In this document: piece by piece, positions 7,864-17,191 of the stretch
How positions within the stretch are numbered: the stretch's first letter is position 1
Layout: each line of letters begins with the position of its first letter
Origin: UBA2336 sp049306095
GTDB lineage: Bacteria > Bacteroidota > Bacteroidia > Cytophagales > Cyclobacteriaceae
Assembly (NCBI GenBank): GCA_049306095.1
Contig: JBAQPU010000049.1
Coordinates: forward strand, 38,095-102,094
DNA length: 64,000 nucleotides
Reading direction: 5' to 3'
Translations under genes and position numbers: made by a program
The notes under the pieces: model-generated
Seen by the model: only the letters and a program-made list of their open reading frames with translations
Databases searched by the model: none
What the model was told of the DNA's origin: nothing

Positions 7864-9031
7864 ATTCAAACTCGCGGATAACCTGCTCAACAGGTTTTGC
7901 ATTCTTATAGAATTCCAGAATTTTCAACATCACCCGGTCAACCAGTGTATCGGGACAGGAGGCGCCACTGGTAAGAACAATATCTGTTGGATTCTTTTCA
8001 GGTAAAAAGTTATTGGTCACTCTCTTTTCCTTTTTATGATAATCGAAATGGTAGATTTCTGATTTCGATATAATCTCCCTATCCGAATTAATGAAAAACG
8101 TGGGGAACCTGCGTTCACAAAGTTCAACGATATGGGATGTATTGGAGCTATTATAGCCTCCCACCACAATCGCGAGGTCAGCTCTGGTCTCCAGCAATTG
8201 GTACGTTGAATCCTGGTTGTCATTTGTGGCGTAGCACAGGGTGTCGCGCGTATCTGCAAAATGATGCTTCAATTTTTCAACCCCAAAGCGTTGCAGCATG
8301 AGTTGCCGGAAATAGTCGGCAATGGCCTGGGTTTCGGTGGCAAGCATGGTCGTTTGGTTCACCACGCCCACACGCTGCAGGTGTTTGGTCGGATCAAAGC
8401 CTTCTGAGTGTTTCCAGGCAAACTCTTCGTAAAATTCATCTTTACTTTTCTTGTTTAGAATATACTCTCCCAGCCTGTGGGCTTCTTCCATGTCGCTCAC
8501 AATAACGGAGGAAGCACCATGGGCGCTGTGCGAAAAGGTTGCCCGTGTTTCTTCGTGTCGGGGCTTCCCGTGAATAATTACCGTGTAGTCTTCCTTCCCC
8601 AGTTTTTCGGCACGGTTCCAAACTTTCTCAACAAACGGGCATGTTGTGTTATATTTTTGAACCTCCACGCCTTTGTCCAGCAGCAAATGCTCTACCTCCA
8701 GTGTTGTTCCAAAGGCGGGTATGATCACCACATCTTCCCGGTTAATTTGCTCCCAGGGGATAAATTGTGTTCCGTCTGTTTCCAGAATAAATTGTATGCC
8801 CCTGCTTTGAAGATCGTTGTTAACCTCCTGGTTGTGGATCATTTGGCTTAAAAGAAAAACACGCTTGTCCGGGTTTTCCTCCACCGCCTTGTAGCTGATC
8901 TCGATGGCGTTTTCAACACCATAACAAAAACCAAAATGACGGGCGATAAAAAACCGAACGGGCCCAAAGTCTAAAACCGCTGGAGAAAAATCCTGCTTGC
9001 GCAGATCTTTTAGTCTCCGGGCTTCTTTCAC
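7862..9031 (-). CDS. ispH: 4-hydroxy-3-methylbut-2-enyl diphosphate reductase
   Basis: 389-residue last enzyme of the MEP isoprenoid pathway, reducing HMBPP to IPP and DMAPP with a [4Fe-4S] cluster. The three cluster cysteines are visible: Cys36 (FGFCYGVENA), Cys131 (NTTCPFVEKVW) and Cys359 (SGASCPDTL). It is longer than the E. coli enzyme (316 residues) because of insertions around residues 165-205, as in other Bacteroidota. It stands alone and converges on the small gene at 7585 across a terminator. Confidence 0.96.
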   Translation of the reverse strand: MKEARRLKDLRKQDFSPAVLDFGPVRFFIARHFGFCYGVENAIEISYKAVEENPDKRVFLLSQMIHNQEVNNDLQSRGIQFILETDGTQFIPWEQINREDVVIIPAFGTTLEVEHLLLDKGVEVQKYNTTCPFVEKVWNRAEKLGKEDYTVIIHGKPRHEETRATFSHSAHGASSVIVSDMEEAHRLGEYILNKKSKDEFYEEFAWKHSEGFDPTKHLQRVGVVNQTTMLATETQAIADYFRQLMLQRFGVEKLKHHFADTRDTLCYATNDNQDSTYQLLETRADLAIVVGGYNSSNTSHIVELCERRFPTFFINSDREIISKSEIYHFDYHKKEKRVTNNFLPEKNPTDIVLTSGASCPDTLVDRVMLKILEFYKNAKPVEQVIREFE

Positions 9032-9174
9032 TCTTCCCGTAATTGATGACCGGTAGTAGGTCGGTATTTCAAACTTTTTGATAGGCGTAATTTTATCTCG
9101 CTAATGTAAAATTAGCAGAATTGCGGGAGGATTATCAAAAAAATGGGCACACACGATCGTGTGCCCGAATAATC

Positions 9175-9348
9175 TTACGCTGCTTTCGACAGCTTGTCTT
9201 CCTTTACCTGTTTCTTGCGAACCTCTTTCGATTCAATGTCAAAAGTCATTACTTCAACAACATTTTGCTTAATGTACTTTAACACTTCCATCACTTTTCC
9301 ATCAATCTTACTCCGCACGCGTTCGCCTCTCTTAAACAATCTTCTCAT
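9175..9348 (-). CDS. Small basic protein, 57 aa, unknown function
   Basis: MRRLFKRGERVRSKIDGKV, then MEVLKYIKQNVVEVMTFDIE and a lysine-rich tail. The pattern KRGERVRSKIDGKVMEV suggests a small beta-barrel of the SH3 or YodC/DUF2158 kind, but this is weak. The frame is open further upstream (to 9408), but that would overlap the htrA end. The ATG at 9348, 16 bp after the htrA stop, is the natural start. It is probably co-transcribed with htrA. Confidence 0.65.
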   Translation of the reverse strand: MRRLFKRGERVRSKIDGKVMEVLKYIKQNVVEVMTFDIESKEVRKKQVKEDKLSKAA

Positions 9349-9364
9349 ACTTACTTTAGTTGAT

Positions 9365-10837
9365 TTACATTCTGAAAGCATAGTTGAATTCTCTTGGAAA
9401 ATCCTCATATGTTCCCGTTAAGATAATCAAATCTCCGACTTTTTTCTTTTTCATGATTTCGTCAAACTCTTTGGTGGATTTAACAGGCTGATCATTCACT
9501 TTGGTTATGATGAAGCCTTCGCGGATATCGGTATAGCGCGCCAGCTTTCCATTCCCAATATTGGTTACTTTCACGCCATTCGTCAGGTCAAGTTTCTTCA
9601 ACTCTTTACCGTCCATATCCTCCACCTCAAAGCCCAATGCGGCATAGCCCTTGCGCTCTTCTGCCTTAACGGTTCCGGTGTCGCCATTCTTTGTTTTCAA
9701 CACCACAGGATATGTAACTTCCTTCCCCTTCCGGTTTACGGTAATCATGAGTTTGTCTCCAGGGCGATGACGACCAACGTGCTCAATTAATTCGGTGCTT
9801 GAGGTGATTTTCGTTTCGTCAATTTTAACAATTACATCTCCTTCTTTAATGCCTGCATCTTTCGCGGCACTTTTTCCGCTTTCCGCGAATCCCGAAACAT
9901 AGGCTCCTTCATCCACCTCAAGCGACTGCTCTTTGGCCAGTGAGCTTGTTACACTTCCGACAGAAACACCAAGCCAACCGCGTTGAACAACTCCAAATTT
10001 AATCAGGTCTTCAACAACCTTGTTCACAATATTGGATGGAACTGCAAAGCCGTAGCCGGAGTACGATCCGGTAGGACTGGCAATAGCCGTGTTAATGCCC
10101 AGCAATCCACCACTCATGTTTACCAATGCGCCCCCGCTGTTGCCCGGATTGATAGCCGCATCTGTTTGAATAAACGACTCAATGGCGGTCCTGCCCTCTT
10201 CATTTCCGGTATTAATAATATTAATATTCCTTCCCTTCGCGCTGATGATCCCTGCGGTTACGGTGGAGTTAAGGTTAAATGGATTTCCAACAGCCAACAC
10301 CCATTCGCCTACCCGCGATTGATCAGAATCAACAAACGACAAATATTTCAACCCCGACTCGTTTATCTTAATCACGGCAATGTCTGTATCCGGATCGGTA
10401 CCGATCACTTCGGCCTTGAATGTTTTGTTATTACTTAGGGTCACTTCCACTACTTCCGCATCCTGAACAACGTGGTTGTTCGTAACGATGTATCCGTTTT
10501 CCGTAATGATGACTCCGGACCCTGAACTTTGACTTGGCCCGGGCTGAATCCTGGGACCAAAAAAATCGCGGAAAGGATCGATGCTCTGCGTTTCTTGTTT
10601 TCGCCCGTTTTGGGTCGACTTAATAAAAACAACAGTCGGTGTAACCTGTGAGGCAATGGCTGTAAAGTCCATCGGTATGGTACGTCCGTTTTCATCCGTT
10701 GTGTACGTGACTTGTGAAACAGGGGCTTGTGAAGTATACCCCAATACAACATCGTCTTTTTTGGTGATTTCAATTACTCCAAAAGTGAAAAGGCTGCCCA
10801 TGATGGCGGCCAGCAATAAGGTTCCAAATCGTTTCAT
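9365..10837 (-). CDS. Do/HtrA-family periplasmic serine protease
   Basis: 490 residues from the ATG at 10837; an upstream in-frame ATG at 10870 is less likely because it precedes the hydrophobic signal segment (residues 5-21). The trypsin-like domain has the triad His122 (TNNHVV), Asp152 (DPDTDIAVI) and Ser234 (NPGNSGGALV). Two PDZ domains follow (about 295-375 and 400-480). HtrA/DegP enzymes degrade or refold misfolded envelope proteins. It is followed by a 57-residue basic protein. The paralogue type (DegP, DegQ or DegS) cannot be fixed, but two PDZ domains favour DegP/Q. Confidence 0.94.
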   Translation of the reverse strand: MKRFGTLLLAAIMGSLFTFGVIEITKKDDVVLGYTSQAPVSQVTYTTDENGRTIPMDFTAIASQVTPTVVFIKSTQNGRKQETQSIDPFRDFFGPRIQPGPSQSSGSGVIITENGYIVTNNHVVQDAEVVEVTLSNNKTFKAEVIGTDPDTDIAVIKINESGLKYLSFVDSDQSRVGEWVLAVGNPFNLNSTVTAGIISAKGRNINIINTGNEEGRTAIESFIQTDAAINPGNSGGALVNMSGGLLGINTAIASPTGSYSGYGFAVPSNIVNKVVEDLIKFGVVQRGWLGVSVGSVTSSLAKEQSLEVDEGAYVSGFAESGKSAAKDAGIKEGDVIVKIDETKITSSTELIEHVGRHRPGDKLMITVNRKGKEVTYPVVLKTKNGDTGTVKAEERKGYAALGFEVEDMDGKELKKLDLTNGVKVTNIGNGKLARYTDIREGFIITKVNDQPVKSTKEFDEIMKKKKVGDLIILTGTYEDFPREFNYAFRM

Positions 10838-11129
10838 AAACAATCTCGTTTTTTCAAAAGGTGTAAGCAAAAAACAGGCAAATCAGCCTGATAATGAAAT
10901 TTTGTCAGTTTTTTATGATGAGGGTTTGTCTTCCGGATAGTCAACGCCATCTGCATCGCAACGTAGATATGAAGTATACGAATTTAAGCTTCTGAAGGTT
11001 CGTTTGAATTTATTTCCTATTCCAGAAATGGTAAGTCCCTTCATGCAATCTTCCTCTCTTACACCTCGTTGTATCTTTCCGGCTTACACCAGCGGCAAAA
11101 GTGCCGTGCTTTTTTCCGTACTTGTCGTT
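10838..11129. other. 292-bp divergent intergenic region, no gene seen
   Basis: Between the htrA start and the best start of the methyltransferase. The plus-strand frame of the next gene is open from 11004, but those codons do not resemble the family. It must hold both divergent promoters, though I find no clean TAnnTTTG element. No RNA gene or clear repeat is visible. Confidence 0.4.
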
Positions 11130-12314
11130 ATGATCAGAGGGCAAATCATTCTCAAAAATGGCCGCGATACATCGCTGCAACGATTTCATCCGTGGGTATT
11201 TTCAGGCGCTATTGCTAAGACCGCGGGCGATATTACCGATGGATGCTGGGTGAGTGTTGTCAATGCCGCAGGAAAAATTTTGGGATACGGTCATTATCAA
11301 CAAGGCTCTATTGCTGTTCGCATCGTAAGTTTTAATCAGGAGGTTCCAACACCTTTGATTTACCAGGAAAAAATTTCTGCCGCCCTTGCGTTGCGCGAAA
11401 AAACCGGGCTGATCTCCGACCAAACCAATGCGTACCGGTTAATTCATGGTGAGGGTGACGGTCTTCCGGGTTTAATTGTTGACTTCTATGATGGCGTGGC
11501 AGTAGTACAGGCACACTCTTTTGGGATGAACAGTGACCGGGCCAACATTGCCGAGGCGCTGAATACTGTTTTACACGGAAAGCTGAATGCCATTTATTAT
11601 AAGAGCAAAGCAACCCTTCCCGGAAAAGTCCGCGATGCCCAACAAGACGGGTACCTTTCAGGTATGGGTGGTGTACCGCACGTTATTCTTGAACATGGTA
11701 ACAAATTTTATGTCGATTGGGAAGAGGGGCAAAAGACCGGCTTTTTCCTTGATCAGCGTGAAAATAGAAAGTTGTTGGGAGAGTTTTCGGCCGGTAAGAA
11801 AGTATTAAACACTTTTTGTTACACCGGAGGATTTTCGGTGTACGCACTGAAGGCCGGGGCGGCTTTTGTTCATTCGGTTGATGCATCAGAAAAAGCAATA
11901 GACCTTACCCGAAAAAATCTTGAGCTCAACGGCTTCGATTCAGAAAAGAATTTTTGCCAGGCAATTGATACGTTTGAGTTTCTGAAAGACAAAAAAGATG
12001 TCTATGACCTCATCATTCTCGATCCTCCTGCCTTTGCCAAGCATCGTGATGCCCGGCACCAGGCAATGAAAGGATACCAGCGGCTGAACAGCGAAGCAAT
12101 GAAAGCAATCCGAAAAGGTGGAATTATTTTTACGTTCTCATGCTCTCAGGTTGTCGACCGACAATTATTCTACGACACCGTTTCGTCTGCGGCCATTCTT
12201 GCCGGAAGAGATGTAAGGGTTTTGCACCAGCTTACCCAGCCAACCGATCACCCCGTGTCGATGTTTCATCCGGAAGGAGAATATTTAAAAGGATTGGTGC
12301 TATACGTTGCATAG
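11130..12314 (+). CDS. RlmI-like class I SAM-dependent rRNA methyltransferase
   Basis: 394 residues from the ATG at 11130 (MIRGQIILKNGRDTSL). An N-terminal PUA domain (residues about 1-75, HPWVFSGAIAK) is followed by a linker domain. The Rossmann methyltransferase has LNTFCYTGGFSVYALKAGA (motif I, about 226-245), VDASEKAI, and the catalytic motif IILDPPAFAKH with C-terminal FTFSCS. RlmI makes m5C1962 of 23S rRNA in E. coli, so the same substrate is likely. A longer frame begins at 11004, but the extra 42 residues lack family features. Confidence 0.88.
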   Translation: MIRGQIILKNGRDTSLQRFHPWVFSGAIAKTAGDITDGCWVSVVNAAGKILGYGHYQQGSIAVRIVSFNQEVPTPLIYQEKISAALALREKTGLISDQTNAYRLIHGEGDGLPGLIVDFYDGVAVVQAHSFGMNSDRANIAEALNTVLHGKLNAIYYKSKATLPGKVRDAQQDGYLSGMGGVPHVILEHGNKFYVDWEEGQKTGFFLDQRENRKLLGEFSAGKKVLNTFCYTGGFSVYALKAGAAFVHSVDASEKAIDLTRKNLELNGFDSEKNFCQAIDTFEFLKDKKDVYDLIILDPPAFAKHRDARHQAMKGYQRLNSEAMKAIRKGGIIFTFSCSQVVDRQLFYDTVSSAAILAGRDVRVLHQLTQPTDHPVSMFHPEGEYLKGLVLYVA

Positions 12315-12390
12315 ACTGGTTTCTAGATTCTTGTTTCTGGTTGTGTGAGTGAATTCATGATTTAACACCAGCACCCAGAATCCAGCATCC
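12315..12390. repeat. Intergenic imperfect palindrome B (CTGGATTCT vocabulary)
   Basis: Left arm 12315-12344 (ACTGGTTTCTAGATTCTTG) and right arm 12367-12390 (CCAGCACCCAGAATCCAGCA) form an inverted pair with about 20 of 27 matches. The left arm is nearly identical, inverted, to the right arm of palindrome C at 60487-60509. It fills the gap between two plus-strand genes. Confidence 0.65.
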
Positions 12391-12395
12391 ATCAT

Positions 12396-12403
12396 TATCT
12401 TTG
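12396..12403 (+). promoter_or_regulatory. -7 element (TATCTTTG) five bases before a start codon
   Basis: Exact TAnnTTTG match ending 4 bp before the ATG at 12408. If used, transcription would start at about the A of the ATG, giving a leaderless mRNA. Confidence 0.5.
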
Positions 12404-12407
12404 CGTC

Positions 12408-13394
12408 ATGAAAATTTTAGTGACCGGTGCCGATGGTTTATTGGGAAGCAACTTGGTGCGTGAGCTGTTAGGCAGAGGCCATACCGTTCGTGCATTTGTC
12501 CAGCCGGGAAGGCAACAACAAACACTGGAAGGATTAACGCTTGAAAAAATTCCGGGCAATCTGTTAAATGTCGATGAGGTAACAAAGGCTGTTAATGGCT
12601 GTGATGCGGTGATTCATTGTGCTGCCAGTACAAGTGTTTGGCCTATTCGCTCTGAAATCGTTAATCGGGTAAATATTAATGGAACTCAGCACATCATTGA
12701 AGCTGTAAAGAAGAACCATACCAAGCGCCTGGTGTATGTGGGCACCGCTAACTCCTTTGGGTTTGGCTCAAAAGAAAAGCCGGGGGTTGAGGGAAATCCA
12801 TACAAGTCGGCAACCTATGGTTTAGATTACATGGATTCGAAATACAACGCTCAACAACTCCTGCTGAAAGAAGTGAAAGAGAGTTCGCTTCCTGCTTTAA
12901 TTGTTAATCCAACCTTTATGTTTGGCCCGTACGATTCAAACCCAAGTTCGGGTGCTATGATCGTTGCCTTATTTAAAGGGAAAGTTCCGGGCTATACCCG
13001 TGGAGGAAGAAATTATGTTTGTGCCAAAGATGCCGCGGTTGCTATTGCCAATGCTTTAACAAGGGGCCACACCGGTGAGTGCTACATTCTGGGAAATGAA
13101 AATCTTTCATACAAAGAAGCTTTTGGAAAAATTGCTTCTACGATTGGCGTAAAGGCGCCCGGCATTCAAATACCTTCGTTATTCGCAAAATTGTATGGCC
13201 GTCTGGGTTCATTGATCGGAAACATTACCGGTAAAACACCGGCCATCAGTTACCCCCTTGCGCGGATTGCGTGTGACGAGCATTATTTTTCACCGGCAAA
13301 AGCGGTGCGCGAACTGGAACTTCCTCAAACGCCTATTGAAACTGGAATTAAAGAGTGCTACGAGTGGTTAAAAGAAAATAACTATTTAAAATAA
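12408..13394 (+). CDS. NAD(P)-dependent epimerase/dehydratase (extended SDR)
   Basis: 328 residues. The Rossmann motif GADGLLGSNL is at residues 7-16. The active-site pair is Tyr141 and Lys145 (YMDSK), and the catalytic Ser/Thr lies in YVGTANSFG. The pattern is closest to dihydroflavonol-4-reductase/3-beta-HSD-like reductases, which act on hydroxy- or keto-groups of diverse substrates. The actual substrate is unknown. It is followed 48 bp later by a classical SDR in the same direction, and the two may act in one reductive pathway (inference). Confidence 0.88.
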   Translation: MKILVTGADGLLGSNLVRELLGRGHTVRAFVQPGRQQQTLEGLTLEKIPGNLLNVDEVTKAVNGCDAVIHCAASTSVWPIRSEIVNRVNINGTQHIIEAVKKNHTKRLVYVGTANSFGFGSKEKPGVEGNPYKSATYGLDYMDSKYNAQQLLLKEVKESSLPALIVNPTFMFGPYDSNPSSGAMIVALFKGKVPGYTRGGRNYVCAKDAAVAIANALTRGHTGECYILGNENLSYKEAFGKIASTIGVKAPGIQIPSLFAKLYGRLGSLIGNITGKTPAISYPLARIACDEHYFSPAKAVRELELPQTPIETGIKECYEWLKENNYLK

Positions 13395-13442
13395 AAGATG
13401 TGTCCTGTCCCTTTTTGGGTATAGGGCACTGCAATCTGAATC

Positions 13443-14255
13443 ATGTCATATTTTAAAAATAAAACGGCAATTGTTACGGGTTCCGGAATGGGAATTGGTA
13501 AAGCCATTGCGCTGGAGTTGTGCAAGGAAGGAGCAAATGTTGTACTGAACGGCCGGAACGCTGACCGGCTGGAGAAGACGCGACACGAATTTTTGCAAAA
13601 GGGGTATCGGGTTACTTCCATTCAGGGTGATGTGACAAAGGTTTCCGATTGTGATTCCATTGTAAAAGCAGCGCTTGATTCCTTTGGGCACATTGATATT
13701 TTAATAACCAATGCCAGCGTGAGCATGCGGGAACGATTTGAAAACCTGGAGCCGGAAATTTTTGCCAGGGTAATTGAAAGCAACATCAACGGATCGGCCT
13801 TTCCTGTACATCGTGCGCTTCCCCACATTAAAAAAACAAAAGGCAGCATCGTTTTTATTTCCAGCGTGGCCGGAATGATTGGGCTGCCCACCGGTTCGGC
13901 ATACAGTGCCGGAAAGATGGCGCTCACTGCCCTGGCACAATCGTTGAAAATCGAATTATCTTCTTCGGGTATTCATATCGGAATTGTACATGTTGGCTTT
14001 ACTCAAAATGATAATGACAAACGTGTGCTCAATGCAAGCGGTGAATTAGTTCCGGTGGCTGAGAGGCCGGCCTATTTGCAACAAACGCAGGAGCAGGTTG
14101 CAAAAAGTGTTTTGTCGATTATCCGCAAAAGAAAGTTCAAGGTGATTTTATCGGTCGTAGGAAAATTGAATGCACTTGCCATGCGCCTCTTTCCTGGCCT
14201 TGTCATCCGGATTGTTTCCTCCTCTCAGAAGAGGATGGAGAAGATGTATAAGTAA
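13443..14255 (+). CDS. Classical short-chain dehydrogenase/reductase
   Basis: 270 residues. It has the cofactor motif TGSGMGIG (residues 12-19), an ITNAS variant of NNAG (88-92), catalytic Ser140/141, and the Tyr154/Lys158 pair in YSAGK. The C-terminal 30 residues (RLFPGLVIRIVSSSQKR) are hydrophobic then basic, suggesting membrane association as in DHRS7-like SDRs. Substrate unknown; 3-ketoacyl or retinol-type reduction are both possible. It is downstream of the epimerase-like gene and followed by a short dispersed repeat. Confidence 0.9.
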   Translation: MSYFKNKTAIVTGSGMGIGKAIALELCKEGANVVLNGRNADRLEKTRHEFLQKGYRVTSIQGDVTKVSDCDSIVKAALDSFGHIDILITNASVSMRERFENLEPEIFARVIESNINGSAFPVHRALPHIKKTKGSIVFISSVAGMIGLPTGSAYSAGKMALTALAQSLKIELSSSGIHIGIVHVGFTQNDNDKRVLNASGELVPVAERPAYLQQTQEQVAKSVLSIIRKRKFKVILSVVGKLNALAMRLFPGLVIRIVSSSQKRMEKMYK

Positions 14256-14280
14256 TGCTTCGACTCCGCTCAGCATTATT
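14256..14280. repeat. Dispersed repeat copy 1 (CTTCGACTCCGCTCAG core)
   Basis: The core at 14258-14273 matches the inverse complement of 57329-57344 at 15 of 16 positions. It is bounded by a short inverted pair, AATGCT and AGCATT, forming a small hairpin just after the SDR stop codon. Confidence 0.55.
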
Positions 14281-14368
14281 CTTTAGGCAAGGGTGATGGT
14301 CCATCGGGGATGTAGGGTTTATAAACATGACCAGCCCTGCGCTTTTTCAAATTCAGCTCTGATTTCTA

Positions 14369-15679
14369 TTATTTTTTGGTTGGTGAAGAAAACATATAGT
14401 CAATCGTTACCTGCAACATCGCCTTCAGGCCCGGAAGCATACCGCGTTCATCAATCATAAAATCCGGAGTGTGGTGAGCCGGAACGGTGGTCATGTTCTG
14501 TTCGGGTGGCATGGCTCCAACAAAGAAGAAAAAGCCCGGAATCTTTTGCTGGAAATAAGCAAAGTCCTCAGCGCCTGTTACGGCATTAATTCGCACCACA
14601 TTTTCGGCACCAACTGCTTTCTGTAAACTCCCTACCATCTTTTCGGTAAGCGCGATGTCATTGTAGGTGATGGGGGTTTTGCTGTCGATGGTCACTTCCG
14701 CGGTGGCGCCTGCGCTTTCAGCAATTTTCGTGGCGGTTAGTTTTATCTTCTCGTGCACCTTTTTTTGCATTTCCGCATCGAGTGTTCTGATCGTTCCTGC
14801 CATGAATGCTTCTTCCGGAATAATATTTTCGCGAACGCCCGCCTGAATTCTTCCAACCGAAATTACCACCGCTTCTTTTGTAAGTTCGCTTTGCCTGCTC
14901 ACAATGGTTTGAAGCCCGTTGATAATTTGCGCAGAAACTACAATGGGATCAATGCCCATCCATGGAACGGCTCCGTGCGATTGCCTGCCCTTCACCTTTA
15001 TGGAAAACCAATCTGATGCTGCCATCATGCCGGCCGGTCGATAGGTAATTCTTCCGAGGGGTGAAATCGATTGAATATGTAATCCAAAAATCACATCTAC
15101 TTTGGGATTTTCGAGTACGCCCTCTTTTACCATTAAGTCTGCCCCGCCTTCTTCACCAGCCGGTGGCCCTTCTTCAGCGGGTTGAAAAATAAATTTTACT
15201 GTTCCCCTAAGTTCATTTTTGTGTTGTGACAGAATCTCTGCCACCGCCATCAAAATACTTACGTGCGTATCGTGGCCACACGCATGCATGATGCCTGTTT
15301 CTACTCCGTTGAAAGTTGTTCTTTCTTTTGATGCAAATGGTAAACTGTTGCGTTCTGTTACCGGAAGTGCATCCATATCGGCACGCAAGGCAATAACTGG
15401 GCCCGGCTTGCTCCCTTTTAAAATTCCGACAACTCCCGTATGCGCAACTCCGGTTTGAACCTCAATGCCCAATGATTTTAAATGCTCAGCAACTTTAGCC
15501 GCTGTTTTCGTTTCGCGGTTTGAGAGTTCCGGAAACTGATGAAAATGTCTCCTCCACTCGATCATTTTCTGTTCTGCTTCTGATGCCTGTTTGTCAATAG
15601 CCGACTGAAGTTTAGGATTAACCTGTGTTATTCCTGCTACCGAAATGAGCAGCGCTAAAAAGAGACAAATCTTTCTCAT
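14369..15679 (-). CDS. Secreted M20D-family amidohydrolase/carboxypeptidase
   Basis: 436 residues with an N-terminal signal peptide (ICLFLALLISVAGITQ). Metal-binding motifs of the M20D aminoacylase/hippurate hydrolase group are seen: MHACGHDTHVSI (residues about 131-142) and the EEGPPAGEEGGAD region (about 168-180), with a third histidine near AHHTPDFMID. It is likely to remove acyl groups from N-acylated amino acids or cleave C-terminal residues in the periplasm or outside. The convergent gap to the SDR gene (113 bp) holds the repeat described above. Confidence 0.92.
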   Translation of the reverse strand: MRKICLFLALLISVAGITQVNPKLQSAIDKQASEAEQKMIEWRRHFHQFPELSNRETKTAAKVAEHLKSLGIEVQTGVAHTGVVGILKGSKPGPVIALRADMDALPVTERNSLPFASKERTTFNGVETGIMHACGHDTHVSILMAVAEILSQHKNELRGTVKFIFQPAEEGPPAGEEGGADLMVKEGVLENPKVDVIFGLHIQSISPLGRITYRPAGMMAASDWFSIKVKGRQSHGAVPWMGIDPIVVSAQIINGLQTIVSRQSELTKEAVVISVGRIQAGVRENIIPEEAFMAGTIRTLDAEMQKKVHEKIKLTATKIAESAGATAEVTIDSKTPITYNDIALTEKMVGSLQKAVGAENVVRINAVTGAEDFAYFQQKIPGFFFFVGAMPPEQNMTTVPAHHTPDFMIDERGMLPGLKAMLQVTIDYMFSSPTKK

Positions 15680-15732
15680 GGGTTTAGTATTTTCACGTTA
15701 AATAAACTTAAGCATTTATTCATTAAAATCAA

Positions 15733-16065
15733 TTGACCGTTTTGGTAGAGTGGGTAAAAATATTTCCGGGACAGGTAGAGGCTGAACAACGACTGACTCC
15801 AAACAAGCCGCAGTTGGTAATTGCAAATGGCAAACGTATTTGTTTGGTTGGTTTTGCCGGCAAATTTTATGCTGTTCAGGATTCGTGCTCACACAATGGA
15901 GAATCGCTTAGTAATGGAACGGTTAATTTCCTGGGAGAAGTAGTCTGCCCGTTGCACAATCATTGCTTTAGTCTTGAAACGGGGCGCGAAATTTCTTCGC
16001 GCTCGGCTGACTTACGTACTTATCCAATAAAAATTGATGAATCCGGTTTTTTTATCGGTGTTTAA
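15733..16065 (+). CDS. Rieske-type [2Fe-2S] ferredoxin
   Basis: 110 residues if the TTG at 15733 is used; a second TTG at 15742 would give 107. The cluster ligands are Cys52 and His54 (SCSHNG) and Cys72 and His75 (CPLHNHCF), with C-x-H-x17-C-x2-H spacing. The protein is a stand-alone soluble Rieske protein of the NirD/dioxygenase-ferredoxin type that carries single electrons; its partner is not encoded nearby. No ATG start exists in frame upstream of the domain. Confidence 0.85.
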   Translation: MTVLVEWVKIFPGQVEAEQRLTPNKPQLVIANGKRICLVGFAGKFYAVQDSCSHNGESLSNGTVNFLGEVVCPLHNHCFSLETGREISSRSADLRTYPIKIDESGFFIGV

Positions 16066-16088
16066 ATGGCTCTTTTGAAATACCATTC

Positions 16089-17093
16089 ATGATTTTTCGT
16101 TTACTGCCTGTGAAGCTTCTGGCTGCTATACTTCTTTTCGTGCCTTTTTATTGTTGGGGGCAGATTTATACTGAAGAAACATTGTTTTCACGCTTGAAAA
16201 ATGACGGACAACTTGCTGAAGAGCTCCTCAGTAAGCGTTCGGTTGTCTTACACAGCTACACCTTAACATCGAAAGAGATTACAACCATTCATGAAGGTTT
16301 GAATAAAACGGGCATTGATGCTGTTGCCTACTTTCCTCTTGACGGTGTCTTGGCAGGCAGAGATGTTGCTGATTCGTATGAGGGGTATTTTGCAAAACGA
16401 GAAATCACCAACCTGGTAATCATTCAAAAGTCTTCTTCCGAATTCATCATTACCATTACCGCTTTCAATGGAAAATCCGACTTCGTCAGCATGGGTCAAC
16501 TTTCCTGGAGCACCCGCTCATCTTCTTTGAACGATGTTCTGGCTACTGTTTACCGAACGGCCCTGGCAGCCAACAAAAAGAAAAATTTGCTCATTAATGA
16601 TATCCCGGAAACCGGCCTGCCGGTAAAGGTTATTGATGGTCAGCGGGCCGAGAATTTTGCATACGACTTAAAAGTAGATATGCTGGCAGTTCCTAAATTC
16701 AATGATCCGGGGTTGGACACTGCCCTTGAACAGATTGCCAAAAAATATCCGTTGCGTTATCAACTTGTTGATCCCGCCATCTCTGAAAAAGAATTACGCA
16801 ACAAGGGTTTTTTGTACGTGCTCTGTTTTGTTAACACACGGTGCAACATGGCCAAGGAACTCCTGGGCTATTCTGTTAAGCAGTCCGAAAGCGCCTTTGT
16901 TTCGGTAACCTACCCTAATGGGCAGGTTCAGTTAAAAACAATTCCGGCCAACATGCCCGTGTTCAAATTTTATGTACGCCATCTTGATTCTGGAAATGTT
17001 TTCTTAGGAGGAAAGTGGGATGCCGATACCACCTGGCAACAAGCTTTATTAAATTATATTAAAGGTTTTAAAACCGAGCTGAAGATAGAATAG
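16089..17093 (+). CDS. Secreted protein of unknown function, 334 aa
   Basis: A signal peptide (LLPVKLLAAILLFVPFYCWG, residues about 4-23) leads to a mature protein with mixed alpha/beta pattern and no motif I recognise. Two cysteines in NTRCNM and YVLCFV are isolated. The next gene (17192) is also secreted and in the same direction, so the two may act together in the periplasm. Function cannot be assigned. Confidence 0.7.
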   Translation: MIFRLLPVKLLAAILLFVPFYCWGQIYTEETLFSRLKNDGQLAEELLSKRSVVLHSYTLTSKEITTIHEGLNKTGIDAVAYFPLDGVLAGRDVADSYEGYFAKREITNLVIIQKSSSEFIITITAFNGKSDFVSMGQLSWSTRSSSLNDVLATVYRTALAANKKKNLLINDIPETGLPVKVIDGQRAENFAYDLKVDMLAVPKFNDPGLDTALEQIAKKYPLRYQLVDPAISEKELRNKGFLYVLCFVNTRCNMAKELLGYSVKQSESAFVSVTYPNGQVQLKTIPANMPVFKFYVRHLDSGNVFLGGKWDADTTWQQALLNYIKGFKTELKIE

Positions 17094-17191
17094 CAGAACC
17101 TCCACGAAATAAAATTCGTTTATACTTATTGCAGGAGCGGAGGAACGCTGCGCTGGCACGAAGGTTGTTTCTCTTATTAAAAATTAAGGTT

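Noticed and set aside
17110..17170. GC-rich stretch before the gene at 17192 (AGGAACGCTGCGCTGGCACG) as a dispersed repeat
   Set aside because: Resembles a repeat word, but no second copy was found in the window.
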